Source of the DNA: Oscillospiraceae bacterium
GTDB taxonomy: Bacteria; Bacillota; Clostridia; Oscillospirales; Acutalibacteraceae
DNA: 64,000 nt
NCBI GenBank assembly: GCA_029219165.1
Contig: JAQXSW010000007.1
Span: forward strand, 62,001 to 126,000
Direction: 5' to 3'
Part shown: piece by piece, positions 42,431 through 51,480 of the stretch
Layout of the letters: each line of letters begins with the position of its first letter
Numbering within the stretch: the first letter of the stretch is position 1
Notes under the pieces: generated by a model
Seen by the model: the letters and a program-made list of their open reading frames with translations, nothing else
Databases searched by the model: none
Told to the model about the DNA's origin: nothing
Translations under genes and position numbers: made by a program

Positions 42431-44213
42431 TTATTCTAGATTTTATATTTATCGTTGCCATTGTATAGCACCTAGAAATATCAAATTGAGAATCATCATT
42501 TTGACATTCAATTTGCATAACAATTCCACAACGACGTAAAATTGCCAGCCGTCCCTTTTCGGACTCTAATTTTAAAAGAGCAAATATAAATAAATAATCT
42601 TTATATGACATGCTTAATAGATTATTATCACTTTCTTTTTCTAATTCTATTTCTTTCCCCGATAATAAATCCGGAATATTCTCTATTTTCGTAATCCATG
42701 TTATTTCACTTTTTAATAGGGGAATATAATTGCCCTCACATATGTTTTTTATGTCCTCATATGCCTCTGCCAAACTCCAAGTCATTAGGACCATGTTTTT
42801 TGCAAGAACTGATCCAATTCCCGTTACACTTGTAATTGCTGTAGAAGCTATTGTTGCTTGGTCAATCATCTCTTTGTTTGAAAAGGCATAAATTGAATTA
42901 AAGACAAATCGTATTGCGAATATTAAATTTATAGTTCTACGAATATTTGAAATTTGATTTTCATTACCGAAAATTAAATACTCAACTTCTCCTACAAAAG
43001 ACTCATCTTTATTAATTAAAAAATTATTAAACTGTGAAACAATAAAGTTTGAAATATAAATATTATCTTTTACCATATCCATTTTCAAATTATTCAAACT
43101 AAATTCATGCATAACATATGATATAGAAGCATTTGCACCTTCATTATTTATATTAGAAAGTGATTCCGGTGTTTCATTAACAGTAATATTATTATTTTCA
43201 ACTATTTTGTTATAGATATTTTCATTCACTAAATTGGGAATGGAAATATCTTCAATTTCATCATATAAAGTATTTAATTCAAATTTAGATATTTGGCTAA
43301 GTTGTGTATTTAATGCATTAACATTTTCAAAATCTTTAAACGCTGATTTCATATATTCATAAAGTACACTTTTTGTATAAGATACAACTTCATTTTTTCC
43401 CGTTTCTATCAAAGAATTTATATCGTTTTTTACCTTCATTTTTAATTCCTTAACAGCTTCATGTGTTAAGGCTTTTCCAGATGTAACAAACGATTCAAGC
43501 ATTACACTCCTCAATTCTGGGTTGCTTATTTTATTTGCCAATTCCGTTAACTCACTGTATTTTAATTCAACAGAATTGATTGTTTTTTCAACCTCTTCCA
43601 GTTTTAATAACAATTCATTTAATTTTTGTATTTTTGTGTTATTGTCGTTAACTTCACTTGGAAAAGTATTCCATACCTCTTTTAACATCGCCTCAATGTT
43701 CGTTGCGTCATCAATATATTCACTCGCTTTTTCCAACACGCCTGAAACAGTATAAACGTTAGATAAAAAGTCAATTTTTAAAATTAAATCTTTTGTCAAC
43801 TTATATGGTGCATTATATTTCTGGCATTCCAATATTAAATTCTCTAAAACATCAACATTAGTCAATGCTGAGTTATTATCGTATTTAAACGACACTGAAT
43901 CCAAATTCTGACTCAAAAATCCTCTGTTCCATCTGTTGCCGCTATTTAAATTTTGTTGAGTTAATTCCATTAGGTCTTTATTCTGTTGGTCTTCATTTTT
44001 TGACATGACAAACAGACCATATTTATCATATAACACTCCATTAAATTTTGATAAAAGCGAATTTTCTGCAAGGTTCAAAGTTCCAGAAAGCACATCCTTT
44101 GCAGCAAAAATTCTTACAAAATCAATAACATAATATGCTCCTGTATACATTGGAACCAATATTAAAATTAGGAAAATAGAGATAGACCCCTTTACTCTAT
44201 TTAATAAATTCAC
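42384..44213 (-). CDS. DUF5702-type large pseudopilin-like protein
   Basis: 609 residues. KGSISIFLILILVPMYTGAY, then YYVIDFVRIFAAKDVLSGTL and YDKYGLFVMS match the N-terminal pattern of the DUF5702 proteins found in clostridial Tad loci. After that, a long coiled/helical region (about 200-330) and two more hydrophobic stretches. Probably a TadG-like surface or tip component. Overlaps the TadE-like gene before it by 17 bases. Confidence 0.8.
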   Translation of the reverse strand: MNLLNRVKGSISIFLILILVPMYTGAYYVIDFVRIFAAKDVLSGTLNLAENSLLSKFNGVLYDKYGLFVMSKNEDQQNKDLMELTQQNLNSGNRWNRGFLSQNLDSVSFKYDNNSALTNVDVLENLILECQKYNAPYKLTKDLILKIDFLSNVYTVSGVLEKASEYIDDATNIEAMLKEVWNTFPSEVNDNNTKIQKLNELLLKLEEVEKTINSVELKYSELTELANKISNPELRSVMLESFVTSGKALTHEAVKELKMKVKNDINSLIETGKNEVVSYTKSVLYEYMKSAFKDFENVNALNTQLSQISKFELNTLYDEIEDISIPNLVNENIYNKIVENNNITVNETPESLSNINNEGANASISYVMHEFSLNNLKMDMVKDNIYISNFIVSQFNNFLINKDESFVGEVEYLIFGNENQISNIRRTINLIFAIRFVFNSIYAFSNKEMIDQATIASTAITSVTGIGSVLAKNMVLMTWSLAEAYEDIKNICEGNYIPLLKSEITWITKIENIPDLLSGKEIELEKESDNNLLSMSYKDYLFIFALLKLESEKGRLAILRRCGIVMQIECQNDDSQFDISRCYTMATINIKSRINGHRINEEKNIQYFK

Positions 44214-44703
44214 CTAGAACCTCCTTAATGCTTTCTATATCATTTTCTAATTCTTCATTGTTAGTTGCAAACTCAGATAAAACAACAAACTCAACCGGAT
44301 TAACAACATCTCTTTTTATAACTATTGAAAATTCCTTTTTTTTGAAATAATAATAATCAATGTATATTTCGAGCCTTGTTTTCATAGGCTCTTTTTTTAT
44401 TTGTGCATTAAATTTGTAATTTGCACCAGGTAAAATTAATGTTTTTGAAAGTAACTCATTTGCTTTATCTGTTGAAAAATCAAGTTGATCTTGGTCATAA
44501 GAATTTGATAATACATACCAATAAAGACTTTCACTTGATAAATTATCTTCAAAACAATCCACAATCTTATCGGCAACACAGTAAGTATATGCATACGAAA
44601 AAAAAGAGAACATAAAATACACAAGAAATAAACAAATAGAGATTGTTAATGGGAGAATAACTGACATTTCAACTACTCCAATAGAACCATTATTTTCTTT
44701 CAT
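44197..44703 (-). CDS. TadE-like pseudopilin
   Basis: 168 residues. N-terminal GSIGVVEMSVILPLTISICL has the TadE signature Glu and membrane helix. It begins at an ATG that overlaps the stop codon of the Flp pilin gene (ATGA). Expected to be a minor pilus component. Confidence 0.82.
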   Translation of the reverse strand: MKENNGSIGVVEMSVILPLTISICLFLVYFMFSFFSYAYTYCVADKIVDCFEDNLSSESLYWYVLSNSYDQDQLDFSTDKANELLSKTLILPGANYKFNAQIKKEPMKTRLEIYIDYYYFKKKEFSIVIKRDVVNPVEFVVLSEFATNNEELENDIESIKEVLGEFIK

Positions 44704-44855
44704 ATACCCATTGAGGACCTAATTTTGTCAAACATTGTAGTGACTATATCTGTCATTTCCTCTTGGAATATTGCTACCAAGGCAATGACGACAATTATTA
44801 TTAAAACCATTGAAACTATATTTATTTCTCCACGTCTATCATTCATAAATTTCAT
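44700..44855 (-). CDS. Flp1-like major pilin
   Basis: 51 residues, too short for routine ORF lists: MKFMNDRRGEINIVSMVLI followed by a hydrophobic helix and a QEEMTDIVTTMFDKIRSSM tail. This is the Flp1-family pattern (short basic leader, Gly-Glu at the cleavage point, single helix, FDKI near the end). SD GGGGGA precedes the ATG. Placement between TadC and TadE fits the main pilin of the locus, processed by the A24 peptidase. Confidence 0.82.
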   Translation of the reverse strand: MKFMNDRRGEINIVSMVLIIIVVIALVAIFQEEMTDIVTTMFDKIRSSMGI

Positions 44856-44867
44856 CTTATCATCCCC

Positions 44868-45716
44868 CTAAATTAATGAATCAAATGTTGGAACAATCAC
44901 CATTATCATTATCCCGGCAAACATGAGAATAATTGGAAATAACAATAATTCGGATGCTTGTTCACTTGCAAGTTTTGCTCTTGTTTTTCTCTCATTCCAT
45001 GCAAAATTTGACAATTCACATAATGACAAAACTATATTGGTATCACCATTTACGATATTTTGTGTGCATAAAGATGCAAATCGCCTTATTTCTCGACATC
45101 CACATTTCTTTGAAAAATTTTCAAAAGCTAAATCATAAGGGACACCATTATCTATTGAATCTACACAGTTTTTCATTTCCATATAAAAAATCCCACACCC
45201 GGAATTTGCAACTCTCTTAAATGCGTCTACTATTGGTATACCGGCGTTTACAAGAATAGACATTTTGGTAAGTACAGATGGATACGTGTTCATTATTTCA
45301 TATCTTCTAGTCTTTACTTGTTTGTTAATCATATAATCTGATGAAAAAGATAAAGCCATTACCATAAAGAACAATAAAATAAAAATCTTTATTTTCCGTG
45401 ATATCAAGCCAATAAAAATAGAAAACGGAACCAGTACAAAGATATATGTAATTTTTGAATTAACTAGATTGGTTTTAATCATTCCAATATCCGCTTGGTC
45501 AAACAGTTCAAATAAATACTGTTCTTTCTTCCTGGAAAATTTAATAAACTTTTGAATGTTAATTCGTTTCCCAATATACTTACCAACAAAGAAAAGTGAC
45601 TCACCCCAAAAAATCTTGCTATTTGTTCTTTGATTTTTTTCTTTTTTGCAGAGAACAAAAAGAAAAAGTTCATAAAACAAAAAGATTACCAATTCAATAA
45701 TAGTTGCGATTTTCAT
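44868..45716 (-). CDS. tadC: Tad pilus membrane platform protein TadC
   Basis: 282 residues, T2SS/T4P GspF-like domain: hydrophobic segments at the N-terminus and mid-chain, with the cytoplasmic core VLTKMSILVNAGIPIVDAF and CGCREIRRFASLCTQN. Forms the inner-membrane platform with TadB. Starts four bases after the TadB stop. Confidence 0.85.
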   Translation of the reverse strand: MKIATIIELVIFLFYELFLFVLCKKEKNQRTNSKIFWGESLFFVGKYIGKRINIQKFIKFSRKKEQYLFELFDQADIGMIKTNLVNSKITYIFVLVPFSIFIGLISRKIKIFILLFFMVMALSFSSDYMINKQVKTRRYEIMNTYPSVLTKMSILVNAGIPIVDAFKRVANSGCGIFYMEMKNCVDSIDNGVPYDLAFENFSKKCGCREIRRFASLCTQNIVNGDTNIVLSLCELSNFAWNERKTRAKLASEQASELLLFPIILMFAGIMIMVIVPTFDSLI

Positions 45717-45719
45717 TTT

Positions 45720-46415
45720 TTACACCTCGACCTTAATAATTGCAGAACCAACTAAATATGCAAAAATAAACAAACAAACCGCAACTGTATTTGCCACAAA
45801 AGAAGAATATGTAGCCAATCCAGGATTTAAAAATCTAAGTGAACAAAGGACAACTATTGGCATAAACATCATAATTACAAATTCATTTTTTGTCCCTGCC
45901 ATAATTGTCTTTATTTCACGTTCGACAGAAATTTTTTCTTGTATCAACATTTTGGTATCATTAACAATCATTTTCAGATTTCCACCACTTGTAATACAAA
46001 TAGAGTAAACCTCACTAAATGTTTTTACATTCTCACTATCTACATTATTTGACATTTCATATAAAAGTTCCTTTAATGTTCTTCCATTTTGTAAACCACT
46101 GGATATCAGTCTACTTTCCACACAAATCGGCGAATCTCTTCTGTAAATAACTTCCATTTCATTGGCCGCCAAAATAAAGGATTCATATGAATTTCTTCCA
46201 CATGATAATGAAGAAGATATTGAATCTAAATAATCACAAAACTGCTTTTCAAAACTACTCTTTTTTTTACTTATAATATACTTCCTATATTCCTTAGAAC
46301 CTAAAAGAGCAATAATAAAAGCCATTACAAAACAGCCAAGCGCATTTTGATAAATAATATAACCCGCAAAACCTCCCACAAAAGCAAAACTAAGAAAACT
46401 CAACAAATTATTCAA
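45720..46415 (-). CDS. tadB: Tad pilus membrane platform protein TadB
   Basis: The open frame extends to 46505, but the first 30 codons overlap tadA and have no SD; I place the start at TTG 46415 (MNNLLSFLSFAFVGGF), overlapping the tadA stop. This gives 231 residues with the GspF-like core (LKMIVNDTKMLIQEKISVER) and paired membrane segments at the C-terminus. Partner of TadC in the pilus platform. The start remains uncertain. Confidence 0.82.
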   Translation of the reverse strand: MNNLLSFLSFAFVGGFAGYIIYQNALGCFVMAFIIALLGSKEYRKYIISKKKSSFEKQFCDYLDSISSSLSCGRNSYESFILAANEMEVIYRRDSPICVESRLISSGLQNGRTLKELLYEMSNNVDSENVKTFSEVYSICITSGGNLKMIVNDTKMLIQEKISVEREIKTIMAGTKNEFVIMMFMPIVVLCSLRFLNPGLATYSSFVANTVAVCLFIFAYLVGSAIIKVEV

Positions 46416-47613
46416 AACTATTTTTGATATCTTTTTTATTTGATTCACCAGCTTTATATAAATCCATCTTTTCAGTATGAAACAAATCATTATTTGTTTT
46501 AACAAGTTTGTTTCCTATCAATGCAAAAAGTTTGTTTGTCTCTATTTCGCCGTCTTTGACCCCTATTATTTCTGTAATTTCTACAATTCTTCTATTGCCA
46601 TATGCAGTTCTACTTAAATGAACTATTATATCAATTGATGAAGATATGTATTGCCGGGCAGCAAGTAATGGAATATTATTTTCACTTTGCATTACCATTG
46701 TTTCAAGTCGCCTCAACATATCCAAACTGCTATTTGCGTGACCCGTCGACAACGATCCATCATGCCCTGTATTCATTGCTCCTAACATTTCCATAACCTC
46801 ACTACCACGTACTTCGCCAACAATTATCCTATCAGGTCTCATCCTAAGAGACGCTCTGATTAATTCCCTAATTGTAACAGCTCCACTCCCTGTAGTGTTT
46901 GAAATTCTTGCTTCTAATCTAACTAAATTATCAATACCTTTTATCTGTAATTCTGCAGAATCTTCTATCGTGATTATTCTTTCATCTTTTGGAATAAAGT
47001 CTGACAAAACATTCAAAAATGTGGTTTTACCGGAACTTGTTCCCCCACTAATAAAAATGTTATATTTACACTTTACTAACTCCTTCATAAAATCAGCAGC
47101 ATCACTTGTTATAGAATTTCTATTAACCAACTCTTCCAAGGTGATTTTTTTTTGAGGAAATCTTCGTATTGTCACCACAGAGTTATTAATAGCTATAGGA
47201 GACAAAACAATATTTACACGTTCGCCGCTCGGCAATCTGGCATCTGCTATTGGATGTGCTGCATTTACTTCTCTTCCTGCCTTAGCAACAATTCTTTGAA
47301 TAATATTTTGATAATCAGTTTCACTTTCAAACACAATTGGGGATTTATAAATATGACCTTTTTTTTCAATAAAAATATCATTAAACCCATTTATCATAAT
47401 TTCTGAAATTTCATCATCTTGTAAAAGTTCATCTAAAATATCGAAACCTCGTAAAGAGCTAAAAATTTTTGCAACATCACGATTTCTCTCTTTTTTATCT
47501 TTACCGCTGTAATATTTTATGTACATACTATTGATAAGCCTATTCAACTCATCATCAGTTAAGTCCGGCAATGATCTAATAGAATAAAGTTCATCTTTAA
47601 TTTTTTCAAACAT
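46408..47613 (-). CDS. tadA: Tad pilus assembly ATPase TadA/CpaF
   Basis: 401 residues. Walker A GGTSSGKTT (190-198), then ERIITIEDSAELQI, MRPDRIIVGEVRGSEVMEML and TGHDGSLSTGHANS, the Asp box, Walker B and His box of secretion ATPases. It powers Flp pilus assembly at the membrane. Starts at an ATG overlapping the cpaE stop. Confidence 0.94.
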   Translation of the reverse strand: MFEKIKDELYSIRSLPDLTDDELNRLINSMYIKYYSGKDKKERNRDVAKIFSSLRGFDILDELLQDDEISEIMINGFNDIFIEKKGHIYKSPIVFESETDYQNIIQRIVAKAGREVNAAHPIADARLPSGERVNIVLSPIAINNSVVTIRRFPQKKITLEELVNRNSITSDAADFMKELVKCKYNIFISGGTSSGKTTFLNVLSDFIPKDERIITIEDSAELQIKGIDNLVRLEARISNTTGSGAVTIRELIRASLRMRPDRIIVGEVRGSEVMEMLGAMNTGHDGSLSTGHANSSLDMLRRLETMVMQSENNIPLLAARQYISSSIDIIVHLSRTAYGNRRIVEITEIIGVKDGEIETNKLFALIGNKLVKTNNDLFHTEKMDLYKAGESNKKDIKNSFE

Positions 47614-48685
47614 TTAACATCTCTAATAATCTTTCAAATGGATATAATTTTGAAATGTCCACAATAGATGAATGAATTTCTGAAAAATCCATTTGATTTA
47701 TACCTCCTAATTTTGAATAAGAATTACTGGTCAGCAATTCACTTATGCCTGGAACAAATCGGTTATATAATATAGATGACTTCCTACACACAGCATCCAT
47801 AGACATTTCACAACTTGAAGACAGAATTGAAAATAGTTTCTCTGTTTTTTCATTAACAATTTTTTCTCCGTTGCTTACAATTACTGTTTGTGATGAATTA
47901 ACAAACGGTAAAACAATATTTGAAGCATTTACAAAGTTTAAATCTATTACAATTAAGTCGAAATGTTTAACCCGTTGTATCCCATCGCATATTTTAATAA
48001 CATCTTCTCCGGATATGCTTTGTTGTCCCCCACACTGCTTACTTGGTGAAATAAAGAAAACCCCTGTATCATCCAAAACTAAAGATTTTTCAATCGTTTT
48101 ATCTAAATCAATTTTGTTGCTCCTTAATGCACAAATTACATCACCAAAATCAAAATATGAATTGCTTTTAAAAAAACAAGATGTTGATGGAATTGACTCA
48201 ACATTTAAATATACAGTCGAAAGCCCCCTGCTTGTTGCATGCAAGCAGAAGGCTGCTGCAGCTGACGAAGCACCCACGCCACCACTTGCTGAAGTAAACA
48301 AACATAATTTTCCTCCTGTGAGCATTGAATATGCATTCCCGCTCTCATGTAAAGGCATATCCAACGCGCAGAAATCACAGAGAAATCTATGCCATTCTTC
48401 AACACTTTGATATTTGCATATGGTTGGTTCTCCGGATTCTAATACACAGCTTCTACTTTCAGTCAAAATAATTGTTTTAACCTGCTTTGGTATGGTATTT
48501 AAATTATCAATATATTCATAATTTATTAGAAGCAAATCAAAATCCATTTTTCCAAGTGCAGAACGAAGTTTCTTTGCACTTGAAAAAAATATAAATTCAT
48601 AATTATTCGGATATGCATTATTCATGGCCATTTGTAATCTAGAAATAAAAATCATATCCACATCCAGTATTGCTATTTTATTCAT
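47606..48685 (-). CDS. CpaE-like pilus localisation protein (MinD/ParA ATPase)
   Basis: Start at ATG 48685 (MNKIAILDVD), with SD TTGGAGG; the frame upstream to 48790 crosses a terminator. 359 residues: receiver-like N-terminal domain (no clear phospho-Asp), then a MinD-type domain whose P-loop reads SASGGVGASSAA. Such CpaE/TadZ proteins place the Tad machinery in the cell. First gene of the operon. Confidence 0.85.
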   Translation of the reverse strand: MNKIAILDVDMIFISRLQMAMNNAYPNNYEFIFFSSAKKLRSALGKMDFDLLLINYEYIDNLNTIPKQVKTIILTESRSCVLESGEPTICKYQSVEEWHRFLCDFCALDMPLHESGNAYSMLTGGKLCLFTSASGGVGASSAAAAFCLHATSRGLSTVYLNVESIPSTSCFFKSNSYFDFGDVICALRSNKIDLDKTIEKSLVLDDTGVFFISPSKQCGGQQSISGEDVIKICDGIQRVKHFDLIVIDLNFVNASNIVLPFVNSSQTVIVSNGEKIVNEKTEKLFSILSSSCEMSMDAVCRKSSILYNRFVPGISELLTSNSYSKLGGINQMDFSEIHSSIVDISKLYPFERLLEMLNV

Positions 48686-48743
48686 ATATCCTCCAAAATC
48701 CGTCAGCAAAAAATATATCGAAAAAAAATAAGAAATTAGACAA

Positions 48744-48778
48744 AAAAAGAACGAGTGGTCTAAAAATCCACTCGTTCG
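48744..48778 (-). terminator. Terminator of the lipoprotein gene
   Basis: GAACGAGTGG faces CCACTCGTTC; T-run on the minus strand. It separates the lipoprotein gene from the Tad operon. Confidence 0.85.
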
Positions 48779-48797
48779 GTTTATTTTCACTGTATTT

Positions 48798-49799
48798 TTA
48801 TTTTGACTTTACATTATTTATTATACTATAGACACTTGATTGTACAGATGAAGAAGAATCTATATTCACATCTTTATAAATGCTGCCAATGTATTCAGCA
48901 AATGATTCTTCTGCCATTTTTGAAAGATTAATTTTGGCATAATTTTCATAATATGATGATGTATTCTTCTTTTGTACTAAAAAGATATAGTCATCATATT
49001 TCAGAATAGATATAGCATCATTTTCCATTGCCTTAACATCATTAAAAAAATCTTTTGGATATGAGGTTGAATTGCTTGTTGTGGATAGGATTTCCATTTC
49101 TGATTCTGTAGATCCACCCGTGCTTTCAACATACTCTTTATTAACCGTATCTATTGTTGTATCTGTATCTATTTTAGCCTTCATATCGGCAAATGCTGTT
49201 TCCGTTTTATCAAGCTCTTCTTGACTGATTTTTGTTATACTTCCATCGGCACTTATGTTATATAGATAAGACGAAATAGCTTTAAAGAAAACATAGTTCT
49301 CTTCAAAAAACTCCTTTTGACTTTCTTCAGAGATTTCCTTTTCTCCACCCTTTCCATAAATTGCGGATACTAAGTCTTCCTTGTATGCTTCACTGGTTTT
49401 AATTTTTGTTAGTGTTTGCTTTGAAACACCTATTTTTTCATAATAACCACCAAAAATATTCCAAAGATCATTTACGCTACTTGCAACAGATGCTTTTGTT
49501 GAAGAGGAAAGTTTTAAACCGGCCTTTTCAAATTCAGCATTTACTTCATAATATTCAACACAAAGTGTTGTTGCTTCCTTTAATGCATCTTCCTTTGAAA
49601 ATGAATCATCTTTATTTTGAAGCACCTTATCTAAGTAATATGCAAAAATATCAGCACCAATTTCAGTACTGTTAACTGTAAGCGCAACATCATCTGCAGA
49701 TGCAGGTTTTGCACAACCTCCAAACACTATAACAATAGATAAAATTAATGCAAACAAAAAAGTTGGTTTCCAAATAATTTTATATGTCAACTTATTCAT
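48798..49799 (-). CDS. SurA/PrsA-N-like lipoprotein without PPIase domain
   Basis: 333 residues from ATG 49799 (SD AGGGG). Lipobox IVFGGC at about 24-29, then DDVALTVNSTEIGADIFAYYL, the start of the SurA_N/PrsA chaperone domain, followed by long helices (EEFF, EEN). The parvulin PPIase domain of PrsA is not recognisable; the C-terminal half is mostly charged. It may be an extracellular folding helper. Alone between a terminator and the 5S rRNA gene. Confidence 0.75.
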   Translation of the reverse strand: MNKLTYKIIWKPTFLFALILSIVIVFGGCAKPASADDVALTVNSTEIGADIFAYYLDKVLQNKDDSFSKEDALKEATTLCVEYYEVNAEFEKAGLKLSSSTKASVASSVNDLWNIFGGYYEKIGVSKQTLTKIKTSEAYKEDLVSAIYGKGGEKEISEESQKEFFEENYVFFKAISSYLYNISADGSITKISQEELDKTETAFADMKAKIDTDTTIDTVNKEYVESTGGSTESEMEILSTTSNSTSYPKDFFNDVKAMENDAISILKYDDYIFLVQKKNTSSYYENYAKINLSKMAEESFAEYIGSIYKDVNIDSSSSVQSSVYSIINNVKSK

Positions 49800-49856
49800 C
49801 AATAATAACCCCTAAGAATATTTTATAAATAAAGTAACGAAATTATATAACAGAAA

Positions 49857-49894
49857 ATAAAAAAAAACAACCAACCTATTGGCTGGTTGCTGTA
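49857..49894 (-). terminator. Terminator of the 5S rRNA gene
   Basis: On the minus strand CAACCAGCC...GGTTGGTTG then nine T. Confidence 0.8.
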
Positions 49895-49896
49895 AT

Positions 49897-50012
49897 GTCG
49901 GCATTGACCTATCTTCCCAGGGGGCTGCCCCCCAAGTATTTTCGGCACGAATGAGCTTAACTACCGTGTTCGGGATGGGAACGGGTGGACCCTCATCGTA
50001 ATAAACACCGAC
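49897..50012 (-). rRNA. 5S rRNA, free-standing
   Basis: 116 bases. The minus strand begins GTCGGTG and ends TGCCGAC (closing stem) and contains the typical CCCGTTCCCATCCCGAACAC and AAGCTCAT segments of bacterial 5S. No 16S or 23S gene adjoins; it has its own promoter and terminator. Confidence 0.97.
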
Positions 50013-50038
50013 TAATGTATCGCCTAGCGACGAAGGAA

Positions 50039-50067
50039 ATTATAACACCACCTAAATATAAATGCAA
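50039..50067 (-). promoter_or_regulatory. Promoter of the 5S rRNA gene
   Basis: TTGCAT (50067-50062), 17-base spacer, TATAAT (50044-50039) on the minus strand. Confidence 0.8.
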
Positions 50068-50154
50068 GTGTTTTTTTAAAAATATAAAAAAATATGCAAA
50101 TAGATGGATTTATATGATAAAATATATAAAGATTTTCAACAAGGATGTGTATAT

Positions 50155-50292
50155 ATGAAAAAAATTAAGGTATTTCTAGGAATTGCAATAAGTCTTATAA
50201 TTGCCATTATTGGAACTTCCATTGGCCTTAGCGTTTGGGCAAACAAACCTCGTGGTATAAGAATTGATCTTGAAACTATTAAAGAATATTAA
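50155..50292 (+). CDS. 45-residue single-span membrane protein
   Basis: Start ATG 50155 with AAGGA eight bases upstream (an earlier in-frame ATG at 50104 lacks one). A membrane helix (about 4-27) is followed by SVWANKPRGIRIDLETIKEY. Its stop codon abuts the mnmA stop codon on the other strand with no base between and no terminator. No family recognised. Confidence 0.6.
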   Translation: MKKIKVFLGIAISLIIAIIGTSIGLSVWANKPRGIRIDLETIKEY

Positions 50293-51327
50293 TCATACAA
50301 TAAACCCACCGCCAAGAACTACATCGCCGACATAAAATACGGCTGATTGCCCCGGTGTTACGGCACGTTGTGGCTCATCAAAGACAACATTAACTCTGTT
50401 ACTTGAAATAGGAATGATTCTTGCTCTTTCAGGCTTTGCTTGACAACGGATTTTTACATCTGCAATTATTTCCCCTGAAAGTGGTTCATCTAGGTATACA
50501 TAGTTAACATTTTCCACAACAAACTCTTTAATTTGTTGAAAACCTGCTGGTGCAAGTGTTATTTCACTTGTATCAGCATTTATTTTGGTGACAAACATGG
50601 GCTCCCCAAACGCAATTCCTAAACCTTTCCTTTGTCCAATTGTATAATTTATAATACCTTTATGAGATCCTAACTCATTTCCTTCAATATCAATAAAACG
50701 ACCTGGCTCCGATTCAAATCCCGCATAATCTTTAATAAATTCAACATAATTGTTGTTAGAAACAAAACATATTTCTTGACTATCGTTTTTCTTTGCAACA
50801 GGTAAACCCAGTTCGCTTGCTATTTTTCTTGTGTCAAGCTTTTCCATATCACTTATAGGGAACATTGTATGTGACAACTGATGTTGATTTAGCCTATATA
50901 AAAAATAGCTTTGATCCTTTTTTGAGCTTGCTTTTTTTAGGTAAAACTTTCCATTTTCTTCAGTAATTTTTGCATAATGTCCCGTTGCAATAAAATCTGC
51001 ACCCATTTCAAGTGAAATCTCAAGAAGTTTTCCAAATTTTATATTTTCATTGCAAACAACACACGGATTTGGTGTGCGGCCTTTTTTATATTCATCAACA
51101 AAATTACTAATTACATATTTTTCAAAATCCTCTTTTAAATCAATTACATGAAGAGGTATACCCAAAATGTCACAAACTGCCTTGGCATCTTTTGTTGCTA
51201 CACCATTATCATTTGGAACAAGAACTAAATTAATTCCCTCAACGTTATAACCTTGTTTTTGAAGTATAGCAGCGGTAACAGATGAATCCACTCCACCGCT
51301 CATTCCAACGAACACTTTTTCTGCCAT
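50293..51327 (-). CDS. mnmA: tRNA-specific 2-thiouridylase MnmA
   Basis: Start at ATG 51327 (MAEKVFVGMSGGVDSS), with SD GGAGGTG. 344 residues. PP-loop MSGGVDSSV, catalytic Cys in NPCVVCN and the second Cys in SQEICFV are present. Thiolates U34 of Lys, Glu and Gln tRNAs using sulfur relayed from a cysteine desulfurase such as the one at 20964. Transcribed alone. Confidence 0.95.
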   Translation of the reverse strand: MAEKVFVGMSGGVDSSVTAAILQKQGYNVEGINLVLVPNDNGVATKDAKAVCDILGIPLHVIDLKEDFEKYVISNFVDEYKKGRTPNPCVVCNENIKFGKLLEISLEMGADFIATGHYAKITEENGKFYLKKASSKKDQSYFLYRLNQHQLSHTMFPISDMEKLDTRKIASELGLPVAKKNDSQEICFVSNNNYVEFIKDYAGFESEPGRFIDIEGNELGSHKGIINYTIGQRKGLGIAFGEPMFVTKINADTSEITLAPAGFQQIKEFVVENVNYVYLDEPLSGEIIADVKIRCQAKPERARIIPISSNRVNVVFDEPQRAVTPGQSAVFYVGDVVLGGGFIV

Positions 51328-51480
51328 TTGTGACACCTCCACAAAAAATGATTTACTTAATAACTGAAAATTCTATCATACATACATACAAATGGCAACA
51401 AATATTCTTGCATTATCTTTACTAAATATAGTATAATTATTTTGTTTAATTTGACTTTATTTATTATAGGGGGAGATAAA

